Positions 23,353-32,283 of a stretch of DNA of 64,000 nucleotides are shown in pieces. Within the stretch, counting starts at the first letter, position 1. Each line of letters begins with the position of its first letter. This stretch comes from Candidatus Leptovillus gracilis. Lineage in GTDB: Bacteria; Chloroflexota; Anaerolineae; Promineifilales; Promineifilaceae. Under the pieces are notes generated by a model. That model saw nothing but the letters and a program-made list of their open reading frames with translations, did no database searches and had not been told where the DNA came from. The stretch is from positions 124,001-188,000 of the forward strand of contig JADJXA010000012.1 of the NCBI GenBank assembly GCA_016716065.1. The letters are read 5' to 3'. The position numbers and the translations under genes were made by a program.

Positions 23353-24649
23353 ATAATACTCCTATCTCAGCCAATATCGGCGCCATTTCCCGCACGCCGA
23401 CAACCGTGCAAAGACCAAACACCGAATCAATTATCTTACGACGTTGCGACGGCCGTGTTTCCTGCTTCCTAAAACGCCGATAGAGCTTCTCAGCCCAGTC
23501 GTGGGCAATAACTTGCGGACCAAAGACATTCTCAACCCGCTCTCGGCCTGCACAGCCTAATTGTGTCGCCAATTCTTTGTCTTGCAAAACCTTTAACAAA
23601 TTATTCGCCAGGGAATCAATATCACCCACATCTGAAAGAAGACCCGTCTCCCCATCTACAATGACCTCAGGAACACTGCCAGACCGAACGGACACAACAG
23701 GCGCGCGGGCGACCATGGCCCCCAGAAACACCAACGAAGATGCATCATGCTGCACCGGCTGACAAAAAACATCCATGCCAGCAAAAATCTTCGGCAGATC
23801 GGTACGATAACCGGCAAAGGTAACAACATTGTTCAAACCCAGGTCCGTCGCCGTTTGTTTTATAAGCAGATGATGATCGGTCCCAGGACTAGGCTGGCCA
23901 GCAATCAAGAGACGCGTCTTGGGCATTTGTTGGTGTACGATGGCAAAAGCCTTCAGCAATTGCACAAACCCTTTATCAGGGTCAAGCCGCGCTGCCCCTA
24001 CCACGATGGACGTATCCTCAGGCCAGTTGAATTCCCGACACAGCCAGGCATGATCATGCGGTAAATCAAACATAGGAATGTCGGCCATGTGATGCATGGT
24101 TTGGATGTGGTGCGGAGGGATGCCGGCGTCAATACCAGTCTGTCGCACAAACTCGCAACTGGCATGAATATGGGGGTTGCGCAAGATCAAGCGATAGGTA
24201 GCCGCACCCAACCAGGGACCAATGAAATAGCAGATGTGAATGAGATGGGGAATACCCAGAATACGCGAAAACTTCTGAGCCAGAACAACTTCATGTCGCT
24301 GCTGCGTTGTATAAATGACATCAGGCTTTATCTCGCGCATTTTGCGATAGACAAATGCCAGTGTGTGTGGGAATCGGCGCAAAACCATCAGCGCGCGTTT
24401 TGCTTTTGATGGTCTGGGCTGGATAGATTGGTCCCGTCCAAAATCAATAAAAAATGCTCTGTCTTTGGGCAGGTTCAGACGCGCGTCCCGGGATGGATCC
24501 TGTGTAGCCGTTTGCCATATAAAGTAGCATTCCACTTTATCAGGGTCAACATGTCGCGCAAGACGACGATGAACAGTATATTCGTTGGCATCGTCACGTG
24601 ATGCATGCAAGAACAACACACGAAGGGGCCTAGTCATGTGATCCTCCAC
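23336..24649 (-). CDS. GT4-type glycosyltransferase
   Basis: The protein has up to 437 residues; the second methionine (MTRPLRVLFLHASRDD, codon at 24637) may be the true start. The GT-B C-terminal half has VGAARLDPDKGFVQLLKAF, MPKTRLLIAGQPSPG and VSVRSGSVPEVIVDGETGLLSD. The N-terminal half carries a region (TTQQRHEVVLAQKFSRILG) typical of GT4 acceptor domains. The 3' end overlaps the epimerase gene by 17 bases, so the two are co-expressed. The upstream 5' side borders a long scarred region with no intact gene. Confidence 0.87.
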   Translation of the reverse strand: MEDHMTRPLRVLFLHASRDDANEYTVHRRLARHVDPDKVECYFIWQTATQDPSRDARLNLPKDRAFFIDFGRDQSIQPRPSKAKRALMVLRRFPHTLAFVYRKMREIKPDVIYTTQQRHEVVLAQKFSRILGIPHLIHICYFIGPWLGAATYRLILRNPHIHASCEFVRQTGIDAGIPPHHIQTMHHMADIPMFDLPHDHAWLCREFNWPEDTSIVVGAARLDPDKGFVQLLKAFAIVHQQMPKTRLLIAGQPSPGTDHHLLIKQTATDLGLNNVVTFAGYRTDLPKIFAGMDVFCQPVQHDASSLVFLGAMVARAPVVSVRSGSVPEVIVDGETGLLSDVGDIDSLANNLLKVLQDKELATQLGCAGRERVENVFGPQVIAHDWAEKLYRRFRKQETRPSQRRKIIDSVFGLCTVVGVREMAPILAEIGVLYAQVF

Positions 24650-25379
24650 TCATCCTTGATAATCAACTATATTGAAACAAGGGGTAAAGAACTGATGCGA
24701 CTGTAGCAAACCATTGGATCGCTTAATAAAACTACTCAGAGTCACATGCTGGTTCCAAATATAAATAAAGATCGTATTGATACTTACTGTTACGACACCA
24801 AGTCAACTGCTAAAGTGAAATCAACGTTAAAACAAAAATTAAGATTAAAAACTTACAATCCATCTTGTGATCGCAAGGCGGGATGTGTTTCAAGCGTCGG
24901 GAATTGGGAAGATGGTAACGGCGTTTGCCTACCTGGAAGCGCCTAATGCCTGGTCATAGAGTTGCATTTGTTCCTGAGCAGACTTGACAATGTTGAATTC
25001 AGACACGACTTTTGCACCTTAAAAACTAATACGCCAAACAGCAAAAAAACGCCCATCCTGTCAACCTCTGTCCGGGCTGTGGCAACAAACCAGGTATCTC
25101 CAGCTTATCATCAGTTGGCTGGACAGCACATCACAACCAGGACTGAAAGGCTCAGGTCAACGCGGGCAGACGAAAGCTCGCGCACAAGCAGCGTCATGAT
25201 TTCTTGCAAAGATTGCCCCTGAGCCAACCCCGCCGTAATAAACGAGCAGGCTCCACAGACTTTGGGCTTGAGTTGCTCGTCGCCAAGGAACGCTGCCGTC
25301 GAGGTCTAAGCTCGAGTTCACGTTGAAGCGTCTGTTGCAGGTCTGTATCCTGTTAGGCGGCGCACTGATGGCTGCACCA
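24650..25379. other. Gene-free, AT-richer scarred region
   Basis: No convincing gene is seen on either strand. The first 300 bases are AT-rich and probably carry the promoter of the glycosyltransferase at 23336. A 55-bp repeat of the 3' end of the gene at 26583 lies at 24949-25003. Around 25055-25100 a short plus-strand frame reads LCPGCGNKPG before a stop, which might be a remnant of a second element, but this is too short to call. Confidence 0.6.
24949..25003. repeat. 55-bp direct repeat of the 3' end of the gene at 26583
   Basis: The stretch matches 26594-26648 with one mismatch in 55 bases. The right-hand copy is the end of the intact glycosyltransferase gene (residues ending KEQMQLYDQGKR). 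The left-hand copy is a detached fragment, and the decayed transposase lies between the two. Confidence 0.9.
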
Positions 25380-26475
25380 CGGCGACCAGGGCATTATGTC
25401 GTTCAATAGCCGCGAAATTCCGTAATGATACTGGTCCAGCCCTTCAGCTTTACCTTCTTCATGATACGCTTCAACGGGCCAACGATGGCGATAAATGCGC
25501 GTCATGCAGCACACAGCCTGCCAGTGCAAGCGGTTGCTGATGAAATACTGGATTGTCGGATAGGTCAGCCCGACGATAGCTGATGACAGAGACGGACTTT
25601 ACCAAAGTTGTGCGGCGACCGATGCGTACGGCGGTGGGTATAAGTAAGTCTCGGTTGTTCCCTTAAAGGTGATGGTCGTCGTTTGAAACGCAGGAGTTTG
25701 ACCGGCACCTGGCCGCAAGATGTTCGCCTTGAGGGCGCTGGGCAAACTCCGAATAATCGTTTCCCGACCTGTTGCAGCGCCACTTCACCGCTCGCCCAAG
25801 GCGCCCGTAAAGCAAAGCCTTTCTCATCGAAAGCGGCAGAAGCTGATTTGTGTGTACCAACTATCAAAAGCGATAGGCGGCGAAGTCGGGAACTGTGCCA
25901 GCCATTGCTGGCACTGCTGCCTCAACCATGCGCAACTTGCTGTCGCACAGGTCAAGCTACGCCCGGTTTTTGACATTTCGTCGCCACACATAGCAAATAC
26001 AGCGCCACTTGGTTGAATCGCTTTCTTTCAGCTCCAGCTTGCTTTCCTTCAACTTGATGTTCGCTGCGCGTAACCTGCTTCAATCTTGACCAGGTCAGCC
26101 GGTTGCCACAGCCAAAGAATATAGGTAATCCAGTTTGGTATCGCTGTAATGCAAACATCACCAGGTTGTGCGCATGGACAACACTTTTGCACATGGTCAT
26201 ACAAGATGGCGATCTTGTCAAAGTGGTGTCCATAGTGGAGTAGGTAACGTATCGTCAAAACTCAACACCCGTCTTTTTCAAGGCTGTACCGGTAGGCTGC
26301 TCATGACAGCTAAGCGACAACGATTGAGTTCGTCGAGCGAAAAAGACTCCGTTAGTAGACGGTTGAGCGAGCTTTGGTTACGGCTTTCATGGACAAACAA
26401 TCGGTTGATTCCCTCAACAGTTTTGTTTTCGGAAACAATCAAACCGCTGATGTACCTTGAACTGGATGAAGGCAT
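25380..26475 (-). pseudogene. Decayed IS4-superfamily DDE transposase
   Basis: Pieces of one transposase are spread over several minus-strand frames. The N-terminal part (26278-26475) reads YISGLIVSENKTVEGINRLF, then RNQSSLNRLLTES. A middle part (26049-26258) has HYGHHFDKIAILYDHVQK. Near 25446-25495 the frame reads YRHRWPVEAYHEEGK, an exact match to the Y-x2-R-x3-E-x6-K signature of IS4-type transposases. Multiple frameshifts and stops mean it cannot be active. It sits between the 55-bp direct repeats within the EPS locus, so it is probably an old insertion that took part in local rearrangement. Exact family (IS4 versus IS701) and ends were not resolved. Confidence 0.75.
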
Positions 26476-26582
26476 CGTGAAAAGGCCGAACTGAAATGTG
26501 GTGCATGAAGATGATCAACCAATCGTGAAATTCAACCAGGGAACCATAGTTCAGCACACTCCTGCGTAGTAAATTGCGCTAT

Positions 26583-27734
26583 TCATCGCTTCCCCTGGTC
26601 ATAGAGTTGCATTTGTTCCTTAGCAGACTTGACAATGTTGAATTCAGAATTGACTTTTTTAAGCGCCTCTTCTCCAATTGTTCTGGCTAATTCTTTGTCC
26701 TGCAACAAACGGATAATACCGTCAGCCAGGGCTTTACTGTTTTCCAAATCTACTAAAATAGCGCTCTCCCCATCCACAACCGTTTCCGTGAAGCTGGGTT
26801 CCTTGCTGGATACCAATGGTTTGCCCATTGCCATAAATTCTAACATCGCCAGGGATACGCCTTCATTGAGGGAACTCATGACGGTAACATCCATGGCTTC
26901 CATAAATGGCACTGTATCCTTTTGGTATCCAAGAAAGTGGACATACTGATCAATACCAAGATTTTTCGCTTGCGCTTGCAGTTCTTCAAGCAAACGGCCG
27001 CTGCCCACAATGACAAAGTTCACCGGCCCATATGTGCGAATGATGATCGCGGCGGCATCAATCAGGTATTTCTGCCCTTTTTCAGGGCTTAAGCGGGCTA
27101 TATTGCCCACAACGGGAATGTCCGGATCGAATCCTAGTTTTTGCTTTGCGGCGCGTACATCGTGGTTGGGATTGAACCGATCTAGTTCAATACCATAACA
27201 GGACCGGGTTACTTTGTCAGGATTTCGGTTGAGTAGATCGAGTTGTTCTACATAACAGGCGTCAGAACCGGGCACAATTTTGTGCGAGAATATCTCATTG
27301 ATTTTGGACCCGATTTTGACTTTTAGCGAGCCAATTTCCCAGAAGGAAGGTGGTAAATGTTCTGAGCGAATAAGGGGCAAACCGGCCAGCCGGGCAGCGA
27401 TTGTGGTGCGTAGGGTTCGATGAGGGTTCGGCGTGTGAATGTGCACAATATCTATGCCTGCTTTTTTAAAGGCATTTCTAATGCCCATGACGTCTTTCCA
27501 AAATGAAATGATTGGCGTTGTGCCAGGGTCGGCCGGCCGCAGCATGGGGACTTGCATTTCTTCTACCAACTCAATAAATTTTTTAGGGCTTGAACGAAAC
27601 GGGTCTTCATAACCGGGTATCATGACCATTGTTTGGTATCTGGCGGGATCATAATATTTGATCAACAGCAGCATAAACAACTCGATGCCCCCAAATTCAT
27701 TTGTGTCGTGAACGAACGCCACTTTTTTTGTCAT
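26583..27734 (-). CDS. GT4-type glycosyltransferase
   Basis: The 383-residue GT-B enzyme has DIVHIHTPNPHRTLR in the acceptor half, and VGNIARLSPEKGQKYLIDA, FVIVGSGRLLEEL, LGYQKDTVPFMEAMDVTVMS and LEFMAMGKPLVSS with ETVVDGESAILVD in the donor half. All blocks of an active GT4 enzyme are present. It is likely to add one sugar to the lipid-linked EPS unit. It is 57 bases downstream of the flippase gene. Its last 55 coding bases are repeated at 24949-25003, on the far side of the transposase remnant. Confidence 0.9.
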   Translation of the reverse strand: MTKKVAFVHDTNEFGGIELFMLLLIKYYDPARYQTMVMIPGYEDPFRSSPKKFIELVEEMQVPMLRPADPGTTPIISFWKDVMGIRNAFKKAGIDIVHIHTPNPHRTLRTTIAARLAGLPLIRSEHLPPSFWEIGSLKVKIGSKINEIFSHKIVPGSDACYVEQLDLLNRNPDKVTRSCYGIELDRFNPNHDVRAAKQKLGFDPDIPVVGNIARLSPEKGQKYLIDAAAIIIRTYGPVNFVIVGSGRLLEELQAQAKNLGIDQYVHFLGYQKDTVPFMEAMDVTVMSSLNEGVSLAMLEFMAMGKPLVSSKEPSFTETVVDGESAILVDLENSKALADGIIRLLQDKELARTIGEEALKKVNSEFNIVKSAKEQMQLYDQGKR

Positions 27735-27791
27735 TATTTAACCTCACCCACTTGGCTGCCAGAATAATATAGAACAACCGAACCGTAGCTT

Positions 27792-29273
27792 TTAGGTTGG
27801 GTTTACTCGCTGGCGTTGCAGTTTGGCGACAGCGGAATCTTTCAATCCTTTGACGATTAATTTCTCGTCTTCACCGATGAGCCGCAATATCAGGGCGGCA
27901 ACGCCATAACTGGTGATGCCGATTAGAACCGGAACGGCGATGAAGGCGTCTCTGAACCACCAAGTGGCTGCAATCATGACGATTCCGGCGGTCACTACTT
28001 TTATGGCGTAGATGGCGTTTGCCTTGTTGAGCGTGTGCGCTGGCAGCAGCCTTATGCCAGCGATCATCATGAAGGATTCGGTGAATATGAATACGATGGA
28101 CGCGCCAATGGCGCCATTGTCGAAGGCCGCGTGGCTCCAGGGAACCAGCCATAAATCGAGTGGGATAACGGCGAGCGAGGCGATGGTGATGACCAGGGTC
28201 CAGGGGTATTGGCGATTGGTGGATAAGAGGGCTGTGCCAATGATCATATTTTGATAGGTCATGGTTAGAACAAGACCTTTGATTGCCAGCACCGGGCCGC
28301 TGCCGGCAAATTCTGGGCCATAGAGCAGGACAACCAACGGATTGGCGATGAGGAATATGCCAAAGCCGATGGGCACACCAACCAGAAGTAGAATGTCGAA
28401 GCTTCTTTGAACAAGTCTCTTGAGATTATCAGGGTCTCTGACATTTTCTCGCGATAGTGCGGGAAAAACGGCCGTCATCAACACCGTCGGCACAAATAGC
28501 AGGGTACCATACAGCACATCGGCTGAGCCATACCAACCCACCGTCCGTTCGTTGGCTAACATGGAAATGAGAATGATGTCAACTTCCAGGTAAAGGGTGA
28601 TGGCCGCGCTGGATAACAAAAAAGGGAACCCTAGTTTGAGCATACTTCCGGCGTGTTTGAGGTTGATGCGGAAGCGGGGATGTTGCAGCGTTTTTACGTA
28701 GTAAAGCTGAATTAAGAAACTAACCAACCCCATGCCAATGTGGACAGAGGCTATTAAGAAAATACCGGCTCCCAGATAGACCAATGTCAGGGTAACGATG
28801 GTGTTGAACAACTTGCTGACAATGTTTGCCAGGGAGATATACTGCATCTTCTCCAGGCCCTGGAGCATGGCCTGGCAAATTGCGGAATACTGCCAGAAAA
28901 GCGTGCCCACGCCTATGATGACCAACATCATGACCGTCTCAAAGGGATATTGGACCAGATAGGCGTAAACTGCGACAACCACGACACTGAGCAAGAAGAG
29001 GAGCGTTTTCAGAAAGAACGCATTGCCAAAAAAATCGGAGATGCCTTCCGGGTTTTTGGCGATTTCTTTGGCCAGCAGCATATCTATGCCAAAGGTAATG
29101 ACCATAGCCATGATGTTCCAGATGGCGACGGCCGTATAATATTTCCCCGTCACTGCTGGTCCCAAATATCTAGGCAGCACGATCATGATAAGCAGAGATA
29201 AGCCCCAGGTTACTAACTGGGATACCATTAAGAAAGTTGCGTTTTTGGCGATTGTTTTACCGGTTACATTCAT
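27792..29273 (-). CDS. Wzx-type polysaccharide flippase (MOP superfamily)
   Basis: The 493-residue protein is almost entirely hydrophobic with about 14 predicted helices, opening NATFLMVSQLVTWGLSLLIM and with PRYLGPAVTGKYYTAVAIW, a common start of Wzx/RfbX flippases. It would flip undecaprenyl-diphosphate-linked repeat units across the inner membrane for polymerisation by the Wzy-like protein at 38248. The 5' side (29274-29833) contains a conserved 51-nt motif and gene fragments rather than an intact gene, so this is likely the first gene of a transcription unit including the glycosyltransferase downstream. Confidence 0.92.
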   Translation of the reverse strand: MNVTGKTIAKNATFLMVSQLVTWGLSLLIMIVLPRYLGPAVTGKYYTAVAIWNIMAMVITFGIDMLLAKEIAKNPEGISDFFGNAFFLKTLLFLLSVVVVAVYAYLVQYPFETVMMLVIIGVGTLFWQYSAICQAMLQGLEKMQYISLANIVSKLFNTIVTLTLVYLGAGIFLIASVHIGMGLVSFLIQLYYVKTLQHPRFRINLKHAGSMLKLGFPFLLSSAAITLYLEVDIILISMLANERTVGWYGSADVLYGTLLFVPTVLMTAVFPALSRENVRDPDNLKRLVQRSFDILLLVGVPIGFGIFLIANPLVVLLYGPEFAGSGPVLAIKGLVLTMTYQNMIIGTALLSTNRQYPWTLVITIASLAVIPLDLWLVPWSHAAFDNGAIGASIVFIFTESFMMIAGIRLLPAHTLNKANAIYAIKVVTAGIVMIAATWWFRDAFIAVPVLIGITSYGVAALILRLIGEDEKLIVKGLKDSAVAKLQRQRVNPT

Positions 29274-29353
29274 AGAGTGGTTTGATCCTTGGATCGGGAC
29301 GATTCATTTTGTTTGTTTGTTCTGTAATGCGGGCAGCAGGTTCATCCGGAACT

Positions 29354-29404
29354 GATGAGCTTTGCAATAATCTAACACCTAAGTTGTTACAATCACTCTT
29401 ACAG
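29354..29404 (-). promoter_or_regulatory. 51-nt conserved upstream motif, copy B
   Basis: This stretch aligns without gaps to 31857-31907 with 39 of 51 bases identical. Both lie 80-230 bases upstream of minus-strand EPS genes. Read on the minus strand they contain CTGTAAGNGTG near one end and AAGCTCAT near the other. They may be related promoters or leader elements, or simply parts of an old segmental duplication. Confidence 0.4.
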
Positions 29405-29494
29405 GAATCGGTAACGAGCATATCATGCAAATATATCGGGCATAACAAATTTTCCCAGAGGGGTATACAGATCAACAACCAGGGGGTATAAATA

Positions 29495-29646
29495 GCAGGA
29501 GCATTGGTGTCTGTTTGTGAGGCGTCCTCTGGGGTGGCGGCGGATGGGGGAGAGGTATTCACGCACGAAAAATTCGCGGCCAACCTCTTTGTCGCCTAAG
29601 TTGCATATCTGGTCGTTGGCTTCGTCGCTAACGGCCGTGAGCAGCA
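29495..29646 (-). pseudogene. Chimeric gene remnants: lipoprotein linker plus epimerase piece
   Basis: 29495-29555 encodes SPPSAATPEDASQTDTNAP, matching the linker SPPSTATPDDASQTGDDAP of the LysM lipoprotein at 32284. 29556-29646 encodes LLLTAVSDEANDQICNLGD followed by a fragment of REY type, matching LLLTAVSDEANGQIYNLGD of the epimerase at 22360; 66 bases at 29581-29646 differ from 22593-22658 at five positions. An internal piece of the epimerase has been lost. Neither fragment can be functional. Confidence 0.85.
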
Positions 29647-29833
29647 ACCCTGGTTGACTGACAAAACTCACATTCAGTCCAATTGACAACGGATTGGCAG
29701 GATTTATGGATTCGTTTTTCTCGACTACCCTTATCCGCAAATCCTGGAAATCCGTGTTCTGCTGCCTCTAAAAATAAGATTTGTCAGTCAATCAGGTAAG
29801 CAACGTGAACAACTGGTACGGAGTATGTTCTTT

Positions 29834-30652
29834 TTAGAATGACTTCCGGCTCAGGATCATCCCTCTCCAAGTAGTTTTGACTGGCGAGGGGAAGTTGTCT
29901 AAACTGTCGAATTCAGCTACGAGCTTCCACTCTTCAGGGATGTGAAGTTGAAATCGTTGTCTCGAAAAAATCCAGCATGGATAGCTGGCCGGGTAAATAA
30001 CAGGCGGCACATTCTGGACGCACAATCTATCTACAGCGCCCTCCCAGAAAGGTGTGCGGTCAATGAGGACATAATCGCAAGGCAAAGACAACACTTGCTC
30101 TAAAAGCCGATAGGGATGCTCCAGGTAGTGCAAGACACTGCTAAGGAGTACCACATTGGGTTGTGTTTCCGCCAGGCATTCCTCAATATCAAAGTGGAAT
30201 TTCAGGTTATCATCCTCAAACCACTGTCTACCTGTTTCTACATGCTGTGGCTGCTCAACTATATTCCAGCGAACCTTTTTTAAATGAGGCAAGAAGTGAC
30301 GTTTTTGGAAATAAGCACTGCCTAAAGAGCCGCCAAAGTCTAGGACATTCAGGTGACCATCAGATTGTGCCGCCACCCACATCAAACCGGCGAGAACGGG
30401 CCAGGCATACTGTATTTCATCGAACAGAATCGAATCCATTTCATGGACTGCTTCATTGTTCTTGACCTTTAACAGAGCATCCCTGGTTTTTTCCAAAATA
30501 TGCGATGCGTCATAGCCACTGCTATCTGCGACAGCTTCACTCCAACTGGAATAGTCCCCATGGAGATAAAGACCAAATTTCTTCCGATTTATAGTCCGAT
30601 AGCCCTCCACAAAGATAGGTGGCGTGAGCAGTTTGATAAAGTCTTTAAACAT
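29834..30652 (-). CDS. TIGR04325-type putative methyltransferase
   Basis: The 272-residue protein matches the family of O-antigen cluster methyltransferases recognised by the N-terminal pattern around WSEAVADSSGYD, followed by the SAM site VLDFGGSLGSAYF and VVLLSSVLHYLE. The C-terminal part has YVLIDRTPFWEG and PASYPCWIFS, also typical. It probably methylates a sugar or side chain of the EPS. ATG 30652 is preceded by a good ribosome site (GGAGG). It lies between the scarred region and the GT2 gene at 30776, on the same strand. Confidence 0.85.
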   Translation of the reverse strand: MFKDFIKLLTPPIFVEGYRTINRKKFGLYLHGDYSSWSEAVADSSGYDASHILEKTRDALLKVKNNEAVHEMDSILFDEIQYAWPVLAGLMWVAAQSDGHLNVLDFGGSLGSAYFQKRHFLPHLKKVRWNIVEQPQHVETGRQWFEDDNLKFHFDIEECLAETQPNVVLLSSVLHYLEHPYRLLEQVLSLPCDYVLIDRTPFWEGAVDRLCVQNVPPVIYPASYPCWIFSRQRFQLHIPEEWKLVAEFDSLDNFPSPVKTTWRGMILSRKSF

Positions 30653-30775
30653 TTTGCAGCCTCCAGGCTTTTTGTTGGATAGATCAAAATCATCTATTTT
30701 GGAGTACCCAGCAACAAGTCGTAAGGCCGCATTTGTTTCAGAGCAGCCTTTACAATACTAAACTATCAATATACT

Positions 30776-31681
30776 CTAATACTCATATGGATTAAGGTGG
30801 TACTTAACACACCCCTGAAACGTGCCGAATCGGAAAGCGATGTTGCGCATGACCAGGGCGAATTCTTCTTTCCTTCTGGTCTTTAACAGCCACCAGAGAA
30901 GCCGCGCCCAGCCATAAAAATAGACTGCCCATGAATGCCAAAAGCCAGTGTCTGCTTCTGGGGGCTGATATTTTTTTCTTAACAAGATGGTGTATTTGCC
31001 GTATGTACGCCACTGAGACATCATGGTTCTAAATTGTGGGCGGTGACGATAATACAACACAGCATCGTAAGCAAAACTTGGCCTGGCGCCGGCAAGCTGC
31101 GCCCTGAATCCATAGTCCAGGTCTTCGCCGGCTATCAAAGTCTCGTCGAAACCATTGATAGCTTCGTGGAACGACCGTTTAATGGCAAAGCTCCAACCAC
31201 GCACTAAAATAAGATGGGGTGGGTATGGTGCGCGGTTGTCCTCAAGGGTTTCCCGGGCAGCGGCCCTATCCTTATTCTGCCATATATCACGCGAAATCCA
31301 CGATTGCTGATTCAACTTTTCTCTGTCAATGCGACAAATCACTACATCAGCGTCTTCCAGGCTGGTCAGCAAGGCAGCCAGCCAACCAGGAGCCACCACA
31401 TCATCGGCGTCACAAAAGGCCAACACGTCGCCCAGGGCCGCCTTCGCACCAGCATTTCGCGCATGAGAGGGTCCCTGACGCTCGAACGCTTCAACCAATC
31501 TCACGCGAGGGTGCAGGTTCATATAACGCTCAATAACCAAACGGGAATTATCTGTGGAACGATTGTCAGCCACAATAATTTCCCACGGCTCCGGTACCTC
31601 CTCCTGCTGCAGCAGGGCATCGAGTTGTTCGCTGATTGTCAATTCCGCATTGTAACAGGGAATGATGACGCTTACATTCAT
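30776..31681 (-). CDS. GT2-type glycosyltransferase
   Basis: The protein is a GT-A enzyme starting MNVSVIIPCYNAE, with IIVADNRSTDNS, LAFCDADDVVAPGW carrying the DxD metal site, and FDETLIAGEDLDYGFRAQLA carrying the catalytic ED. I use ATG 31681, preceded by GGAGA, in place of the more upstream methionine at 31738; it gives the standard N terminus and 301 residues. The C-terminal 60 residues include a hydrophobic stretch (WAVYFYGWARLLWWLL). It should transfer one sugar to the EPS unit. Confidence 0.88.
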   Translation of the reverse strand: MNVSVIIPCYNAELTISEQLDALLQQEEVPEPWEIIVADNRSTDNSRLVIERYMNLHPRVRLVEAFERQGPSHARNAGAKAALGDVLAFCDADDVVAPGWLAALLTSLEDADVVICRIDREKLNQQSWISRDIWQNKDRAAARETLEDNRAPYPPHLILVRGWSFAIKRSFHEAINGFDETLIAGEDLDYGFRAQLAGARPSFAYDAVLYYRHRPQFRTMMSQWRTYGKYTILLRKKYQPPEADTGFWHSWAVYFYGWARLLWWLLKTRRKEEFALVMRNIAFRFGTFQGCVKYHLNPYEY

Positions 31682-31856
31682 ACTTGGTCTCCAGGTGTTA
31701 CAGGTGACTGGTGGGTTTTTTTTGCCGTATCGTGACAAATGCGATCAACTGAGGCCGATGGGTAACGGCCGTTGACACTGGTATCGCCAGACGTCGGTAA
31801 TCGCAGCACAACCAAACTCATTTCCAGACTCAGCATATTCACTCTGATTGGAAACA

Positions 31857-31907
31857 AATGAGCTTCGTAACAATTTAACACGTAAATACTTGCAAACACA
31901 CTTACAG
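31857..31907 (-). promoter_or_regulatory. 51-nt conserved upstream motif, copy A
   Basis: It aligns with 29354-29404 (39 of 51 identical). It lies about 175-225 bases upstream of the GT2 start at 31681. Promoter function is a possibility only. Confidence 0.4.
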
Positions 31908-32083
31908 CATAGGACAGGATGCGCAGCAGCGCCAACGGTCAGGGGAAAATCAACCGGCAAAAAACGGATTGTGACTACGAAACTTTTTCAAGATAACGCC
32001 AAAGAGACACGCAGAATAGACGAGTCCAGTCTCCATGCCTTTTTGATGATTCCAGCAATTCTCAACTTGAAATCCAGCCGTAA

Positions 32084-32148
32084 GGGCGGGACAGGCGGTG
32101 CGACATTTTTGCCAATCACCAATGCCTTGCCTTCCGCCTGTCTCGCCC
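32084..32148. repeat. Inverted repeat with 15-bp stem
   Basis: GGGCGGGACAGGCGG (32084-32098) pairs with CCGCCTGTCTCGCCC (32134-32148), with one G-T wobble and a 35-base loop. It lies downstream of the lipoprotein gene on its strand and may end that transcript, but no T-run follows directly. Confidence 0.65.
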
Positions 32149-32283
32149 CTCTTTGGGTCCCATTGGACGAGACGGCGCGGGAAAATGCCGTTCGCAGCGG
32201 CTGTTACCTGTCCGCGCCGTCACGCCCCTACTATCACACCAGGGCAAATTGAGAATTGCTGTGATGATTCATAACTACTGGAT

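Larger units (their letters stand above)
29274..29833. other. Gene-free 560-base region with fragments of neighbours
   Basis: No intact gene is seen. It holds the 51-nt motif at 29354-29404, a fragment of the lipoprotein gene (29495-29555) and a fragment of the epimerase gene (29556-29646). The remainder (29650-29833) holds nothing I recognise. Confidence 0.75.
31682..32283. other. Gene-free 600-base region with repeat structures
   Basis: No credible gene is seen. A 51-nt motif (31857-31907) resembles the one upstream of the flippase, and an inverted repeat lies at 32084-32148. A plus-strand frame of 134 codons exists at 31848-32252 but has no family likeness. Confidence 0.65.

Noticed and set aside
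24746..25222. Two short plus-strand frames as genes
   Set aside because: Low-complexity composition, no motifs, and one overlaps the 55-bp gene fragment.
31848..32252. Plus-strand 134-codon frame as a gene
   Set aside because: No ribosome site, no family likeness and it crosses the inverted repeat at 32084-32148.
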